Below are positions 43,274 through 54,887 of a stretch of DNA of 64,000 nucleotides, one piece after another. Positions within the stretch are counted from its first letter, which is position 1; each line of letters begins with the position of its first letter. A program made the translations under genes and the position numbers. The DNA is from Sceloporus undulatus. Lineage: Eukaryota; Chordata; Lepidosauria; Squamata; Phrynosomatidae. The stretch covers positions 115,982,080 to 116,046,079 of the forward strand of contig NC_056523.1 in assembly GCF_019175285.1 (NCBI RefSeq), given 5' to 3'. Under the pieces are notes generated by a model. It was not told the origin of the DNA. It was given only the letters and a program-made list of their open reading frames with translations, and ran no database searches.

Positions 43274-43316
43274 TGGTTTCCAGTCCTCAAGCTTCATAGA
43301 TTTATACATATAGACT

Positions 43317-43547
43317 AAGGGTGGGCAAAGATTAGCCTGTGAGCTATATGTAGCCTCTTTGTGTAGCCCTACAGACCCCACACACACCTACCACACACCC
43401 TTGTCACTTTCTGTTAATAACAACAAAATTTTCTGCCACTTAAACTGCCATTTTCAAGCTAATTTTCTTTGGCTTGAATGAAGCCCACAGAAATCCAGAT
43501 GTGGGTTAAAATAGTGCCCAGAACTCATAAAATTGCCTGCCCCTGGT
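43317..43547. mobile_element. hAT-type MITE (CAGGGGTRGGCAA family)
   Basis: Left AAGGGTGGGCAAAGATTAGC with GTGAGCTATATGTAGCC, and right (in reverse) CAGGGGCAGGCAATTTTATG. Flanking 8-mers match at five positions. Same family as 2670-3098 but older and shorter. Confidence 0.55.
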
Positions 43548-43554
43548 TTAGATT

Positions 43555-43800
43555 TTGTTCTTGCTGGTGCTATGTACCTTCAAGTAATTTCTGATTTCAT
43601 GACAACCTTAAAGTGAACCTATCAGAGGGTTTTCTTTGCACATTTCATCAGAGAGGAGGTTGCCATTGCCTTCCTCTAAGACTGACGGAATGTGACTTGC
43701 CCAGGGCCACTCAATGGGTTTCCACGGCTGAGTGGGAATTCAAACCCTGTTCTCCAGAGTCATAGTCCAGTGCCTAAACCACTAAACTGAACCACTAAAC
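43555..43800 (-). mobile_element. tRNA-headed SINE
   Basis: In sense: AGTGGTTTAGGCACTGGACT (head), GGGTTTGAATTCCC (B box), CCATTGAGTGGCCCTGGGC, CTTAGAGGAAGGCAATGGC, CTGATAGGTTCAC and AGTAATTTGAAGG...TACATAG. The head end is duplicated in part (AACCACTAAACTGAACCACT). Confidence 0.8.
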
Positions 43801-44099
43801 TAGCCACTGATACGGTTATTAGAGTAAAATAAAACTTGGATGAGGTATATGTACCTTGACAGAAATATGCCCAGAATCTAACTCTGTCATGCCATCGACA
43901 GAAGCTGTTATGTCAGGGAACTGATAAAAAGGTAATTCTTCCTGCTCCTCCACCTCCATGAAGTTGGAGGGCTGGTAAATCCTCCAGGGGGAAAAATAGC
44001 CACATGGCACAGAGGGCTGCAGGAATAGAAAGAGGGACAAAAAGGGAAAGTCCTGCTGTATTTGGCCAGGGAACCTGATGTCATGTGCAAGAATAACTG

Positions 44100-44525
44100 A
44101 GGTCATTCAGACATCTTTTTCCCCCCAGCATGACAATTCAGATAATCTCACTCATGTATTCCAGGTTTGTTATTCACACAATGGAACCACATCTATGCAC
44201 TTCTCTGCCAGTTCTGTTGTTTACACATATGAGCACTTGGATAAAGATGGAGTCAATGATGTGAATGTATTCAAAACACGTTCAATACATTCATTTCGAG
44301 TTTAATCCTGGGTCTATTCACATCAGTTATTCACACAGCCAACAATTTGAATCTTTAAAAAAAAAAACTCAGGGAGAAATCTGATATTGATTATGTGGGG
44401 ATTTTTTGCAGTTTCCCCAAAAACTTAATCGGATGCATTCAAGATGCAAAATGCATCTGAACAATAACAATACAACCCAGATTTCACCCAGGTTGTTTTC
44501 ACCATCTGAATAACCGCTCCAATGT
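44100..44525. mobile_element. MITE with ATTCAGAY termini
   Basis: Left GGTCATTCAGACATCTTTTT and right, in reverse, GCGGTTATTCAGATGGTGAA are inverted repeats. The interior holds mirrored pieces (GATGCATTCAAGATGC, AATGCATCTGAACA). There is no coding capacity. A possible relative end lies at 2343. Confidence 0.5.
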
Positions 44526-44526
44526 T

Positions 44527-46310
44527 TGTAGCTGATCTATTCCTTGATCCAAACCAGATTTCTTAGAATCTCCCGGTCTAAATAATTCACCCCGGGCTTC
44601 CTATTAGGGGTCTGGAAAGGCTAGTAAAGTTGGCCATTGGCTTTGGACAGGCAAGAAACCGCAAAATAACAGCGCCTGCATCCTTTCAGCATCAAATGTT
44701 TCCATTATTACATCTACTTTGAAGAAGTCCAGAGTTCTAAACAAATTAAACACAACACTAACCATGCATCAACATTGTAGAAATGCTGAAATCTCTTAAG
44801 ATTTACTTGGGCATTATATGAAATAAGCACAGGATCATATGAGAAGTTGGCTTCACAATGGTTTTGCCAAATGACAACCATACCCATACTTTGTCCCCCA
44901 CACCCAAAAAGGAAGAAATGCTTTGCATTTACTTTGGATCCATTAAACATCCTATTGAACAATAGGTAGATTTATTTGAGTCTCAACCTCCTTCATTGCT
45001 ATGCAACTCAAGACTTTGTGGCTCATTGGCTCTGTACTGATGTACAAATTACTTGGAGGATTCCATGGGCCAATGGTAGCAATTAGTTAGTGCAGTTGCT
45101 TTGCTCAACCATCTTTCCTTCACTCACACACATAAATATATATGCTTATTCCATCAGATTGCCATGGGGGAGGGAAAAAAAACACAAATATGGTTTTAAA
45201 TGTACAGGAAAATGAAGAAACAAAAGCAACATTGCTCAGTGTTATTGATGACCAATGAAACTGTCAAGAAAATATTTGCAAACATGACTTTTCTTGAGAA
45301 TTAAAATGTACTAGCTTTCTTTTTTTCCTTTTTACAAAACCCACAAAACTATTTATTGTTGCATATAGTTTTATGTATCATAGATATAGCAGGGTTTAGA
45401 CACAGCAGAACCTATGCAGGAAAGTGGGTTAGAGTTTTCTTTTGCTTGCTTAACTTCCTGTAAAAAGCTTCATATGTATCTTCAAGCCCCATCTCCTCAA
45501 TTTCTACTTCGCTGTTGAGTCTCTTGAAATGAAACCAGGAAAGAGGCTTTCTAAAACTTTAAGCTGTGACTCCAGGACATTGTAGGCCTCCATTTTTGCA
45601 GGTGATGAAAGTGGTCTGAGACTATGGGCTTCTCCTGCCACAGTCTCAGTGGAGACCTCTGTTGGTGTTCTACTTCAATTGCTATTGTTTTGGTAGTATG
45701 CATAGCATGAGGAGAGGTTGTATCTGGAGGTAGTTTGAGGTAGGCTTTTGATCCTATGGATCCATAGCAGCCCCATTTCCCCCTAAGCTCCCAAATACAG
45801 TACTTTTCCAATATACTAGTTTTGGTGCTTATACTTGTTTCCCAGATAGCTCCTCTCCTTCCTCAAATTCTACCTTGGCAGGTGTGAGCTTGGCATTTTT
45901 CAAGCAGTGATCCCTTTATTGTGTGTTCTTTCTCATTTGCCCCATAAAACTGGTGTAATCCTGCAATTAAATTATATATTAGAATCTTGAATGAGAAGAT
46001 TAATGCTCAAATCATATAGTTAACCAGGTCATAAATAATGCAACACCATAAGCAAACAGGATGTATGGTTTGTTTGTTTGTTTGTTTGTAAGTAGGGTAT
46101 GCATGCCTCTAAAAGAATGGCTTTCAATAAATTTACATTCCTGTAAATATCTAAGACCTTGGTCTAAGACTGGCATCCTTCTAACAATATCTAATCAGGA
46201 GATCAACATGGTGTCTCTGAGATCATCCTATCTAGGAAGAAGTCTGAAAATGCTTTCAAATTCACGACCCAATTCTAACATATTACTGCAATGTGATTGA
46301 CTATGGCCCT
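44527..46310. other. Unassigned sequence
   Basis: No gene or repeat recognised; short minus frames at 44714-44962 and 45551-45811 have no domain. Confidence 0.4.
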
Positions 46311-46313
46311 CCT

Positions 46314-46672
46314 CAGATGGGCCTTTGCGGCACCCTGTCACGTGCTAGGGGTTGGTTGAGGGTGCATCGCCCATACTGGCCTCACCCGTAGCATTTGACG
46401 GGGGCATCAAAATGGCGGTGCCCTATACACATGGGCGCCGCCATTTTGACGTGAAGTATGCTTAGCATCCGCATGTCCCGGCATCATTGTGATGCCACAA
46501 GTGCGCCATTGGCGCACTGTGGCGTCACAAACGCACCACAAGAAGAACCCGCTTTTTAAGGGTTTTTTTTTGCTGTGCAAGGGAGCCGCGCGGTTTGTCT
46601 GATGCGGCTCCCTTGTGCAGCAAAACAAGGCGCAGATAGACCGCTCTTTTTGGGCGTCTGTATCCTGCCTAT
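46314..46672. mobile_element. CpG-rich non-autonomous element, unknown family
   Basis: This GC-rich block stands out from AT-rich flanks. It holds mirrored stems (CAAAATGGCGG...CCGCCATTTTGAC; GGGAGCCGCGCG...GCGGCTCCC; GTGCGCCATTGGCGCAC). The right end in reverse, GATACAGACGCCCAAAAAGA, and the left CTCAGATGGGCC share the ACAGAYRSSC flavour of the elements at 9352 and 21275. No coding capacity is supported. Confidence 0.5.
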
Positions 46673-46993
46673 ATTGGTTTTATTTGGAATTGGGTGTCTG
46701 ATTGTTGTCTTCCTTTGCCTGCTCAAATAAACTTATGTTATGGTATGTCTATGGAAATTTTTTGCCAAAATGCCAGAAGTCTGTATTTCTCCAGCTCTTG
46801 TTTACCATCCTCCTAATAGTGATGATGCTAAGAAAAACCATCCATCTTGACAGATGATAAGGAGAAAAGTGAGGCTGGGCAGGCATAAAAAGACTATAAA
46901 AAAGACACTTTGTTAACTATGGTATGCCTGTAATTCTTTGGTGGAACCCCTATAGAGAAATGATCCAACTATAACAGGAAAAGATTTAATATA

Positions 46994-47230
46994 CTGTATA
47001 TTGGGCCCTTCCTGTGGGGGTTTGGTTCCAGGGATCTCCATGGATACCCAAATCTACAGCTGCTGAAGTCTTGTCAAATACAGTGGGGAAATAAAATGTG
47101 GGGTGTCCCTTACATAAAATGGCAAAATCAAGGTTTGATTTTTGGATTTGTTTATTTATTTATTTGTATTTTCAAGCCATGGGTGATTGAATCTGTGGAT
47201 AAAGAATCAATGGATATGGAGGGCCGACTG
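46994..47230. mobile_element. Tigger-like MITE
   Basis: The right end in reverse, CAGTCGGCCCTCCATATCC, is a classic Tigger terminus. The left end CTGTATATTGGGCCCTTCC is a decayed partner. TA flanks both sides (46992-46993 and 47231-47232). GGTTTGATTTTTGGA fills the middle. Confidence 0.7.
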
Positions 47231-47234
47231 TAGT

Positions 47235-48060
47235 GATATGCTAAAGCTATTTGTAACCAACAAGTGACAGGTATACCCAGTTATGGGTAACTTTTGTATG
47301 CCACTATCTTAATTCATTCTTAATAGCAACTTTATTAACTTAGAACAAATGTACATGCTTCTCTCATCCCATATTCATAAGCATTTGTTTCATCACATTT
47401 ATTTGTTCCTTTTATGTCTTCAATAGTTCCTTAATCAGTCCATCTGTGTACTGGGCACTGAAGGCTAACTTTACATATTTATTATCAAACATCTGAAATA
47501 ATTGTTATTTAAGAGCAAAATGAATGCTTAAGTTCTCCAAGTTAAGTATTCTATTTTGGTCCTTTCAATATGGACTTTATATCCAGTAAAAAGCAAAAAT
47601 AAATAATTGTTGCTGGCATTTGTTGTTCTTTGAGGCCTTCAGTTCTCAAGCCGGGCTGGGGGGGAGTCATATATGGATGTGAGATGAGGAGGAAGCAGAA
47701 AATGCATTCGAAATGCTTGAAGGCCTTTTGACTCGTGGTGAGATCACATTGCTGCTACTTTCCCAGCACTGGAAAAGAAAATGGTTTCCTGTCAGCAGCA
47801 CAGACAGTGCAGTAAGCTTCATCTTGACATATTTTTCCTTGTATTTTTTTTTAAAATCCTATCTTTCAGCTACAAAAGCCTCAGAGTAGCTTACAGCATG
47901 GTTCTAAAATGTACATGCATACAATAAAATCTAAAGTAAAGCACAAGTCAACCGTGTGCTGAAAACTAAACCAAACATTAAGTGTAAAACCAGGAAGAAA
48001 AACTAGAACCAATTAACAGCATGTGAATTAATGGAATGTGAATTCTAGTTCAGTTGTCTA
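47235..48060. other. Unassigned sequence
   Basis: No gene or repeat recognised. Confidence 0.4.
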
Positions 48061-48064
48061 AACA

Positions 48065-48135
48065 CAGGCAAGAGACCAGATATTGGATTATAACTCCCAT
48101 CATCCTTGACCATACTGCTGGGTCTGATGGAAGTA
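48065..48135. mobile_element. Decayed hAT-type MITE fragment
   Basis: GATTATAACTCCCATCATCC, then TTGACCATACTGCTGGGTCTGATGG is the core of the common reptile MITE; termini are lost. Confidence 0.5.
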
Positions 48136-48139
48136 TTCA

Positions 48140-48840
48140 AACATTTTCCACAAAATATGCCACAAAATCACTAAAGGTTGGCATGACAATGCATCACACC
48201 TAAATTCCCCTGACTGTACCCCCACTGCTCTGAGTGTTTGTGTGATACCATATACAAATATGGCCTTAAGCTTTTCCCTAACCAGCAGCAACCTGGGACA
48301 TGACAGTCCTCATGTAAAGTCCATGGCCAGAATGTTCAATTAATACTTTCTGTTCTCAGCACAAAAATGATTTTGAGGCACTCAGTGAACTTCTCCATGT
48401 GGTGCTTGGTGATACTTAATACAAACTGGTTAGGCTGTAATGGTGGCTAAACGAATATCTGCATTTTGTAGATATCTGCTCAAAAGTAACTGAGCTAAAT
48501 GGTACTAGCTTCTGAGTAAATTTATGTGGGACTGAAGCCCAAATGAAACATCAGTGTTCAGAGTCAATTGTTCACTTTCCTTTGCGCCCCCCAGAAATAT
48601 ATTGCTGGCCATTTTTAAGGAAGGTTCAGAATCTTTGCAGCCCTGCAACTTCCATGCAGCCCTGCAGCTTCTGGCCATAGTACTTAGGAGATTCTTGGAC
48701 ATGCAGTACGAAAGGTGACTCTCTCTCTCCTCGTCCCTCTCAGCAAGGCAGCGGTGATAGCTGCTCTCAAACTGGTATGTTTCCATTTTCTTTAACAAGA
48801 GTGACTGCAGTGAGAATGGGGCTCATATGATAATGTCCTT
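48140..48840. other. Unassigned sequence
   Basis: A 97-codon minus frame (48505-48798) has no recognisable domain. Nothing else recognised. Confidence 0.4.
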
Positions 48841-48849
48841 AGTCTACTT

Positions 48850-48965
48850 CCAGAGATGGAGTAACTTTTGTAGACTTACATATGAGGAAGTAGACCAAGT
48901 CCATGAAAGCTTATACTACAACTTCTTTCATATAAGGTGCTACAAGATCCCTTTGCTTACTGATA
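48850..48965. repeat. Interspersed repeat shared with the 31.8-kb palindrome
   Basis: GAAGTAGACCAAGTCCATGA, then AAGCTTATACTACAAC and AAGGTGCTACAAGATCC match 31760-31855 and, inverted, 32220-32290. This repeat is common in sauropsid genomes as I recall; its family is not certain. Confidence 0.55.
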
Positions 48966-49006
48966 TTCCCAGTATGCCCACCTAGGTCACATCTCATTCC
49001 CAATCC

Positions 49007-49072
49007 AGACTCCTGGTGTACTTTTCAAGGAACAGTATTTTCCCATTCTTTGAAAAGTATGCCAGGAGTCCG
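49007..49072. repeat. Hairpin
   Basis: GACTCCTGGTGTACTTTTCA and AAG, followed 14 bases later by the near-exact inverse (CTTTGAAAAGTATGCCAGGAGTC). It opens frames on both strands across 48994-49309 without a recognisable protein. Confidence 0.7.
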
Positions 49073-49309
49073 TATGAAGTACACAATGCAGCTGAGTTGG
49101 GCACAGAGGCATGCGGTAAGATCCGTTTAAGTCCATACCCAGCCTGTGCCCAGATCAAACAAAAAGAGGTGTGCAATAATCTCCTATGTCTGACTTCAGA
49201 GAAATGTTTGGATTCTGTGTTTGCGTATGGACATGCACAAGTGTATGTAGCTTTGCTGCCTACTGCCTTCAAAGCAGTGGATGCCACTACTATACTTAAT
49301 ATAAAATGA

Positions 49310-50140
49310 AGAACCCTGCTGCATCACATCAGAACTCCTAGTATTTACTCTTCCATATTAGTCAACAGTATGTTTCTGGGAAACCCACAAGAAGGAAGGG
49401 ATACTACAATGGCACCTTCCCAGCGTTGCTCCTCAGCAGTAATTTGTGTTTGACAGCATGCTGCTTATTCATTTGGAGGCTTTATATAACTACCATAGCT
49501 AAGAACCATTGACAGTGCTGTCCTTCATGAATTTCTCTAGTGCATAGTTCTGCTGTCTTTGCAAAACCAAGGAAAGAGTTCACTATAATTCAAGAAAGTG
49601 GAGATAAGGTTATTTTTTAAAATTATCACTATAAGAAATATCACTGAAGGGAATGTGAAAGCTGGGTTTTCCACAAACCATCCATTTTGCTAGATGGGAG
49701 TTGTTGCACTTGAATTCCAACTGTCATTGTGTACATAAGATTGCCAAGGTTCCACAACCTATCTTTGTATTATTTGTCATAATGAAATAACGGATATGAT
49801 TTATCTGAACTTGGAAAAAAAAAATGAGCAGGATACAGCTTTTCCTACGCATGCAATGTGAAGTTAGTATAAACCGGAAAATCAAGCTCAGGAGAAGATA
49901 CTTTGAAAACATTTGAATATGAATGCATCACCCAGTTGGGTTGCATGAAAAAAAAAAGGCTTTTGTCAGGTGAATCCTTTGTGTTTGTTGAGCTGCAGGA
50001 ATACATGAGTATGTGAGTTGACATGACACACAATGAAAGAATGAAATTTGCTTCCACAAGAAATAAAGCACCTTGAAAAGATTATCCCTTTTTATTACAG
50101 TTCCCAGCATTCTCCAGCCAGCATGGTCAATGACCATGCT
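49310..50140. other. Unassigned sequence
   Basis: AT-rich; no gene or repeat recognised. Confidence 0.4.
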
Positions 50141-50149
50141 GACTGTGGG

Positions 50150-50690
50150 GTTCTGGTTTAATTCAACACTTCAGAGGGAGAAGAACAGCCCACCCCAGCA
50201 CTCAAGGATAGACGTCTGCTCCCTGCCTGCTTGTCATTGCTGCTGCTAACCTCTCCTGGTGGACTTCTGCCTGTTCTAGACTTCTCCCTCTAGAACGAGG
50301 CCCCAGGTAGGGGCACTTGTCCCTTGGGAAGGAGATAAAACCAGGGTGCTTATAGTTGTGGGTCTGCCACTAGCAGGGTTGTCACCAAAAAAGTGACACA
50401 AAAGGAAGGATCACCTCTTTGGAAGAGCAGCTTTGCGGATGGAGTGACAGCAGAGGCCACGGCATTGCTTTTTGTTTTTTGTTTTTCCTTTTTCTTTAAT
50501 CTACCGGCAAGAAAATGAAAATGTGCTATCGAGAAAGCATGGGAGGGTAAGTAGCCCAGGGACCAGCCAACACAACAGTAATGGGCAGGGGGAGATATGG
50601 TATGGGGAGTCAGCCTTTTTATTCTGATTGAAGGGAGAGCTATAGGGTAGTGGTTACTCCCAAGTTCACCCCATTTCAAATACCCCAGAC
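50150..50690 (+). mobile_element. Probable L2 5' region
   Basis: Non-coding, less AT-rich sequence directly upstream of the L2 endonuclease start. By position it should be the 5' UTR or the start of the ORF of that copy, but no second example is present here to prove its left edge. Confidence 0.4.
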
Positions 50691-50691
50691 A

Positions 50692-52799
50692 GCCTTGGCA
50701 ACAGGCCCCCCAGGCTGAAAATGCTGCTGCTCAATGCCATGTCAGTGAATGGAAATACATCACTGATCAAGGACTTGATCCTGGATGAGCATGCCAACCT
50801 GGCTTGTATTATGGAGACCTGGCTGGGGGAGGGGAGTGTAATCTCTCCCAGCTCTGCCTACTTGGGCTCACTATATAGCAGTAGACAAGGCCTGGGGGGC
50901 GGGGAGGCAGTGGTCTATTGGGATTCCATCTCCCTTACCACATGCCCCTGTCACACAGTCTACTGGGTATGAGTGTGTCTATTTAAAGGTGGGACAGAAT
51001 AGGGATTCTGTTGGCGCACCACCTACCCCTCTGCTCAACGGTCTCTCTTCCTGAGCTGCCTGGTCTCAACTGTATGTTGGAGTCCTCTAGGCTTGTTGTA
51101 CTGGGAAACTTCAACATCAGTGCAGCAACTTCTCTGTTAGGGGCAGCTAAGGTTTTCATGTCTGCCATGACAACTATGGGGCTACCCCAAGTAGTATCTG
51201 GTCCAACCATGCTGCAGGACATAGATCTGGTCTTCTGTTCTGGGTGGGATGGTGACCTGGGTATGGAGGAACTTTCTGTAGTTCTGCTATCATGGATTGA
51301 TCACCTCCCGGTGGTGATTAGACTCACTGTGACTCAGAGCATCTGCAGGGGTTGGGAGCCAATTAAGACGGTCCACCTCAGGAGACTAATGCATTCAAAA
51401 GGGTTTTTGGTGGCCCTTGGGGAGTTTACTGTTGGCTTGGCAGGTAATACTGTTGAAGTTCTGGCTGATGTCTGGGATAGAGAAATGGCCAGGGTGATGG
51501 ACACAATTGCCTCTAAGTATCCCATCCCACAAAGTGGAGCCAAGAGAGCTCCTTGGTTCACTAGAGAGCTGGTGGGATAAAGTGGATGAAGACTAGTGCA
51601 ACAATGGTAGAAGAGTCATAGCAAATCTGACCAAACACAGACTAGAACACATTGGAAGGCCTGTGCCATGGCAGTGATGGTAGCAAAGAAATTATAGTTC
51701 TCTCCCACCATTATATCAGCACAGTATCATCCAGCAGAGCTGTTTCAACTGGTCAAGGGCCTTTTACTCCCTGCCTCACAAGAAGATAATAAAGACCACT
51801 CAACAGCCTGCTGTGACACATTTGCAAGACACTGTGCAGATGAAATGACTCAGATTTGCTCTGACTTGGATGCTGCAGTTAAGACAGATCCAGTGGATAT
51901 AATTTTGGCATCTGCTTGTTCTGTATTATTGGATATGTTTCAGTTTGTGTAGTCTGAGGATGTGGACAGGTTTCTTGGAGAGGTGAGAACCACCACATGT
52001 TGCTGGATACTTTGCCTTCCTGGCTTTTGAAAGCAGCTGGGGGGGGGAATAACTGAGTGGGTAAGAGGTGTGGTGAATGTCTCAATACAGCAAGGGAAGT
52101 TTGCATCCTGCCTAAAACAGGCAGTGGTGAGGCCATTACTAAAAAAGGGGGGTGCCTTTCCTGGACCCCACCATCTATTGACCAGTCTCTAATATTCCAT
52201 TTTTCTGCAAGGTTCTGGACCATATGGTGGCTTCCCAGCTCCAGAGGTTTCTGGATGAAATAGATTATGTAGATCCATTTCAAGTTGGCATAATGTCTGG
52301 TTATGGGATGGAGACAGCTTTGGTCACCTTAGTGGATAACCTATGCAATAAACTGGATAGGGGGAGTGTGTCCCTGTTGGTTCTGCTGGATTTCTCAGAA
52401 GGTTTTGATACCATCAACCATGGCATCCTTCTGGGTATCCTGCCTCTCTGAGATGGGACTTAGGACCACTGTTATGTAGTGGTTCTGATCTTTCCTGGAG
52501 GGGCAAACTCAGAAGTGGTCCTGGGGGATTCCTGGCCATTGGCCTCTGGAGTCTCACAGGGTTCTGTCCCCTATGCTGTTTAATATCTACATGAAATCTC
52601 TGGAAAAGCTCATCTAGGGTTTTGGTGTGTGGTGTTTCTGTACTAAACCAGTGTCTGTTGTCAGTAATTGACTGGATGAGGGCAAACAAATTGAAACTTA
52701 ATGTGGACAAGACAGAGGTGCTTCTGGTCAGTCAAAAGGCAGATGAGGGAATTGGAGCTTTCCCAGTGTTGGATGGGGTTACACTCCCCCTCAAATCTC
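50692..52799 (+). mobile_element. L2-clade LINE with endonuclease and RT, 3' coding end lost
   Basis: Translation gives the endonuclease (KMLLLNAMSVNGNTSLIKDL, CIMETWLGEG, VVLGNFNIS in place of GDFN, WIDHLPVV for SDH), a linker, then RT pieces (DYVDPFQVGIMSGYGMETAL, LLVLLDFSEGFDTINHGILL, SGVSQGSVPYAV-like, INWMRANKLKLNVDKTEVLL). It breaks off inside VLDGVTLPLK at about 52797. At least five frame changes and several stops split it; the region holding the YADD box is deleted near 52615. It is the only L2 copy here that keeps most of both domains. Confidence 0.85.
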
Positions 52800-54235
52800 A
52801 GGCTTTGTTAGCTTTGGCCCAGCTTTCTAGTCTATTAAGGTCATTTTGAATTTTGATCCTGTCTTTTGGGGTATTAGTTATTTCTCCTAATTTGGTGTCA
52901 TCTGCAAATTTGATAAGCATGCCCTCTATTCTTCCATCCAAGTCATTGACAGAGATGTTGAATAGCACTGGGCCCAGGACAGAACCCTTCTCTCCAGGAT
53001 GAAGAATAGCCATTGCTGAGCACCCCTTGGGTTCAGCCAGTCAACCAATTGCAATCCATGTAACAGTTACCTTGTCTAACCCTCATTTAACTAGCTTGTT
53101 AACAAAAATGTCATGGGGTACCCTGTCAAAGGCCTTACTGAAATCAATGTATGCAATATGCACAGAGTTCCCTTCATAAACAAGGCTAGTAATTTTATTT
53201 AAAAGAGAGAGAGAGAGAGAGAGAGAGGTCAGATGAGGCAAAGAAGGTGTTGAGTAATTCTGCCTTTTCTCTGTCCCCTGTTAGTATTTCTTCCTCTTCA
53301 CCATGTAGTGGTTTTATCATTTCCTCCTTCTTTTTGCTGTGAACATACCCCAAAAAACCCTTGTTATTGTTCTTATCCTCTCTAGTGAGCTTGAGCTCAT
53401 TCTGCACTTTAGCTTTTCTGTCTTTACCCCTACATGTGCTAGCTACCTGTTTGAATTCCTCTTTGGTGATTTCCCCCCTTTTCCATTTCTTATACATGTC
53501 CCATTTAAAACTTATCTCTGTTGAAAGTTCTTTAGTCATCCATCCTGGTTTCTTGAGACACCTCCCATTTTTCTCATCACTGGAACTGTATCTCCCTTTT
53601 GGGAAACTCCCATCCATCTTGAAGTCACTTCTCTTTTAGTATTCCTGACCATTGGATTACCCCTAGTGTTTCCCTAAGTTTACTGAAATCAGCTTTCCTA
53701 AAGTCTAGAATAAATGTCTGACTACGCCTGGCTTCTCCTTTCCACTGTATAACAAATTCCAGGAGAACACGGTCACTGCCGCCTACACATCTCACCACTT
53801 GCAACCCATTAACCAAGTTATCCCTGTTGGTTAGGATCAGATCTAAAATAGCTGATCCACTTATTGCCTCTTCCACCTTTTGGACAATGAAATTGTCTTT
53901 GAGGCAAGTAAGGAATTTGCTAGACCTTGAAGTTTTGGCTAAGTTTGACTTCCAGCAAATATCAGGATAGTTGAAGTCACCCATCACTACTACATCTCTC
54001 CTTTCTGAGTGTGTGGTCATCTGTTCCAGAAAGGCACCATCCAATTCCTCAGTTTGACTTGGGGGTCTGTAGTAGATTCCTACAATAACATCAATATTGT
54101 TTCCCTCCCCTTCGATTTTTATCCAGATGTTCTCCACCTGACTTCCAGAATATAAGTCTCTCACAGGTGTAAACATCCCTGACATATAGTGCTATTCCTC
54201 CTCCTTTCTTGTTTGTTCTATTTCTCTTTAAAAGG
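52796..54235 (-). mobile_element. CR1 LINE, endonuclease plus partial RT
   Basis: On the minus strand: VENIWIKIEGEGNNIDVIVG, IYYRPPSQTEELD, VVMGDFNYPDICW (endonuclease, 54185-53625), LKKPGWMTKELSTEISFKWD (linker), NTFFAS, then an abrupt (GA)n, then AYIDFSKAFDRVPHDIFVNK, GSVLGPVLFNISVNDLDG and IKFADDTKLG (RT, 53170-52798). About 300 bp of the RT N-terminus is missing at the (GA)n tract. The C-terminal part and 3' UTR are absent, because the copy stops where the L2 begins. FSKAFDRVPH and the FADDTKLG box separate CR1 from L2. Confidence 0.88.
53204..53227. repeat. (GA)n at an internal CR1 deletion
   Basis: About 12 GA units sit exactly where the CR1 linker jumps to RT motif 3. Confidence 0.9.
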
Positions 54236-54319
54236 TTATACATTTCTCAGTGACTGCTCCCCCCCCCCCTTGGAGCCTCCCTCCCTGCTCTTCTTTCTCC
54301 AGCAGGTGAACACATTTTA

Positions 54320-54515
54320 ATATGTAATTTTGACCAGGGAGGTTTCCTATTGGAGTGTCGGCTTCTGTATGTTTTTAATAGTTCTGAACTTTTACTTTGT
54401 CACGTGTTTAATGATTTTGTATTTTAACTTGTTTTATTGATGTGATGTTTTAATTCTGTTTTTAAAGTTGTGTTTTTTAAATGTATCTTTTATGAGACAC
54501 CTTGGGTCCAATTTT
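54320..54515 (+). mobile_element. L2-like 3' UTR end
   Basis: TTGTATTTTAACTTGTTTTA, TTGATGTGATGTTTTAATTC and GAGACACCTTGGGTCC resemble 3' UTRs of L2-clade elements. It may be the far end of the L2 interrupted at 52797, but the C-terminal coding part between is missing. Confidence 0.5.
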
Positions 54516-54542
54516 TAAAAATACCTTTTCCAAAATCTGGTA

Positions 54543-54887
54543 CAGGTTGAGTATCCATTATCGAAAATGCTTGGAAGTGTTTCAGATTTTGTTTTTTGTT
54601 TTTCCAGATTTTGGAATTTTCCCATATACATATTGAGTTATCTTACAGCTGGGACCGAAGTCTAAACACAAAATTAATTTATGTTTCATATACACCTTAT
54701 GCGCATAGCCTGAAGATAATTTTATACAATATTTTTATAATTTTGTAGAAGAAACAAGACTTCTACCTTTCAAATGAATGAGCAGGATTGCTGCAACCAT
54801 TGCCTTGAAATAGCATGTTGACACTCAGAGTTTTTGCTTTAGAGCATTTGGGATTTTGAGATTTGAGGATAAAAGATATTCAGCCTG
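54543..54887 (+). mobile_element. Tigger-type (pogo/TcMar) MITE, copy 2
   Basis: Left CAGGTTGAGTATCCATTATC and right, in reverse, CAGGCTGAATATCTTTTATC are inverted repeats. TA flanks both sides (54541-54542, 54888-54889). The interior (AAGTCTAAACACAAAATTAA, TTTCATATACACCTTATG, TTTTATACAATATTTTTATA) is very close to what I recall of primate Tigger elements. About 345 bp; the deletion derivative of a transposase-bearing parent. Confidence 0.88.

Noticed and set aside
48994-49309. 97-codon frames on both strands
   Set aside because: They arise from a hairpin; no recognisable domain and mirrored hydrophobicity only.
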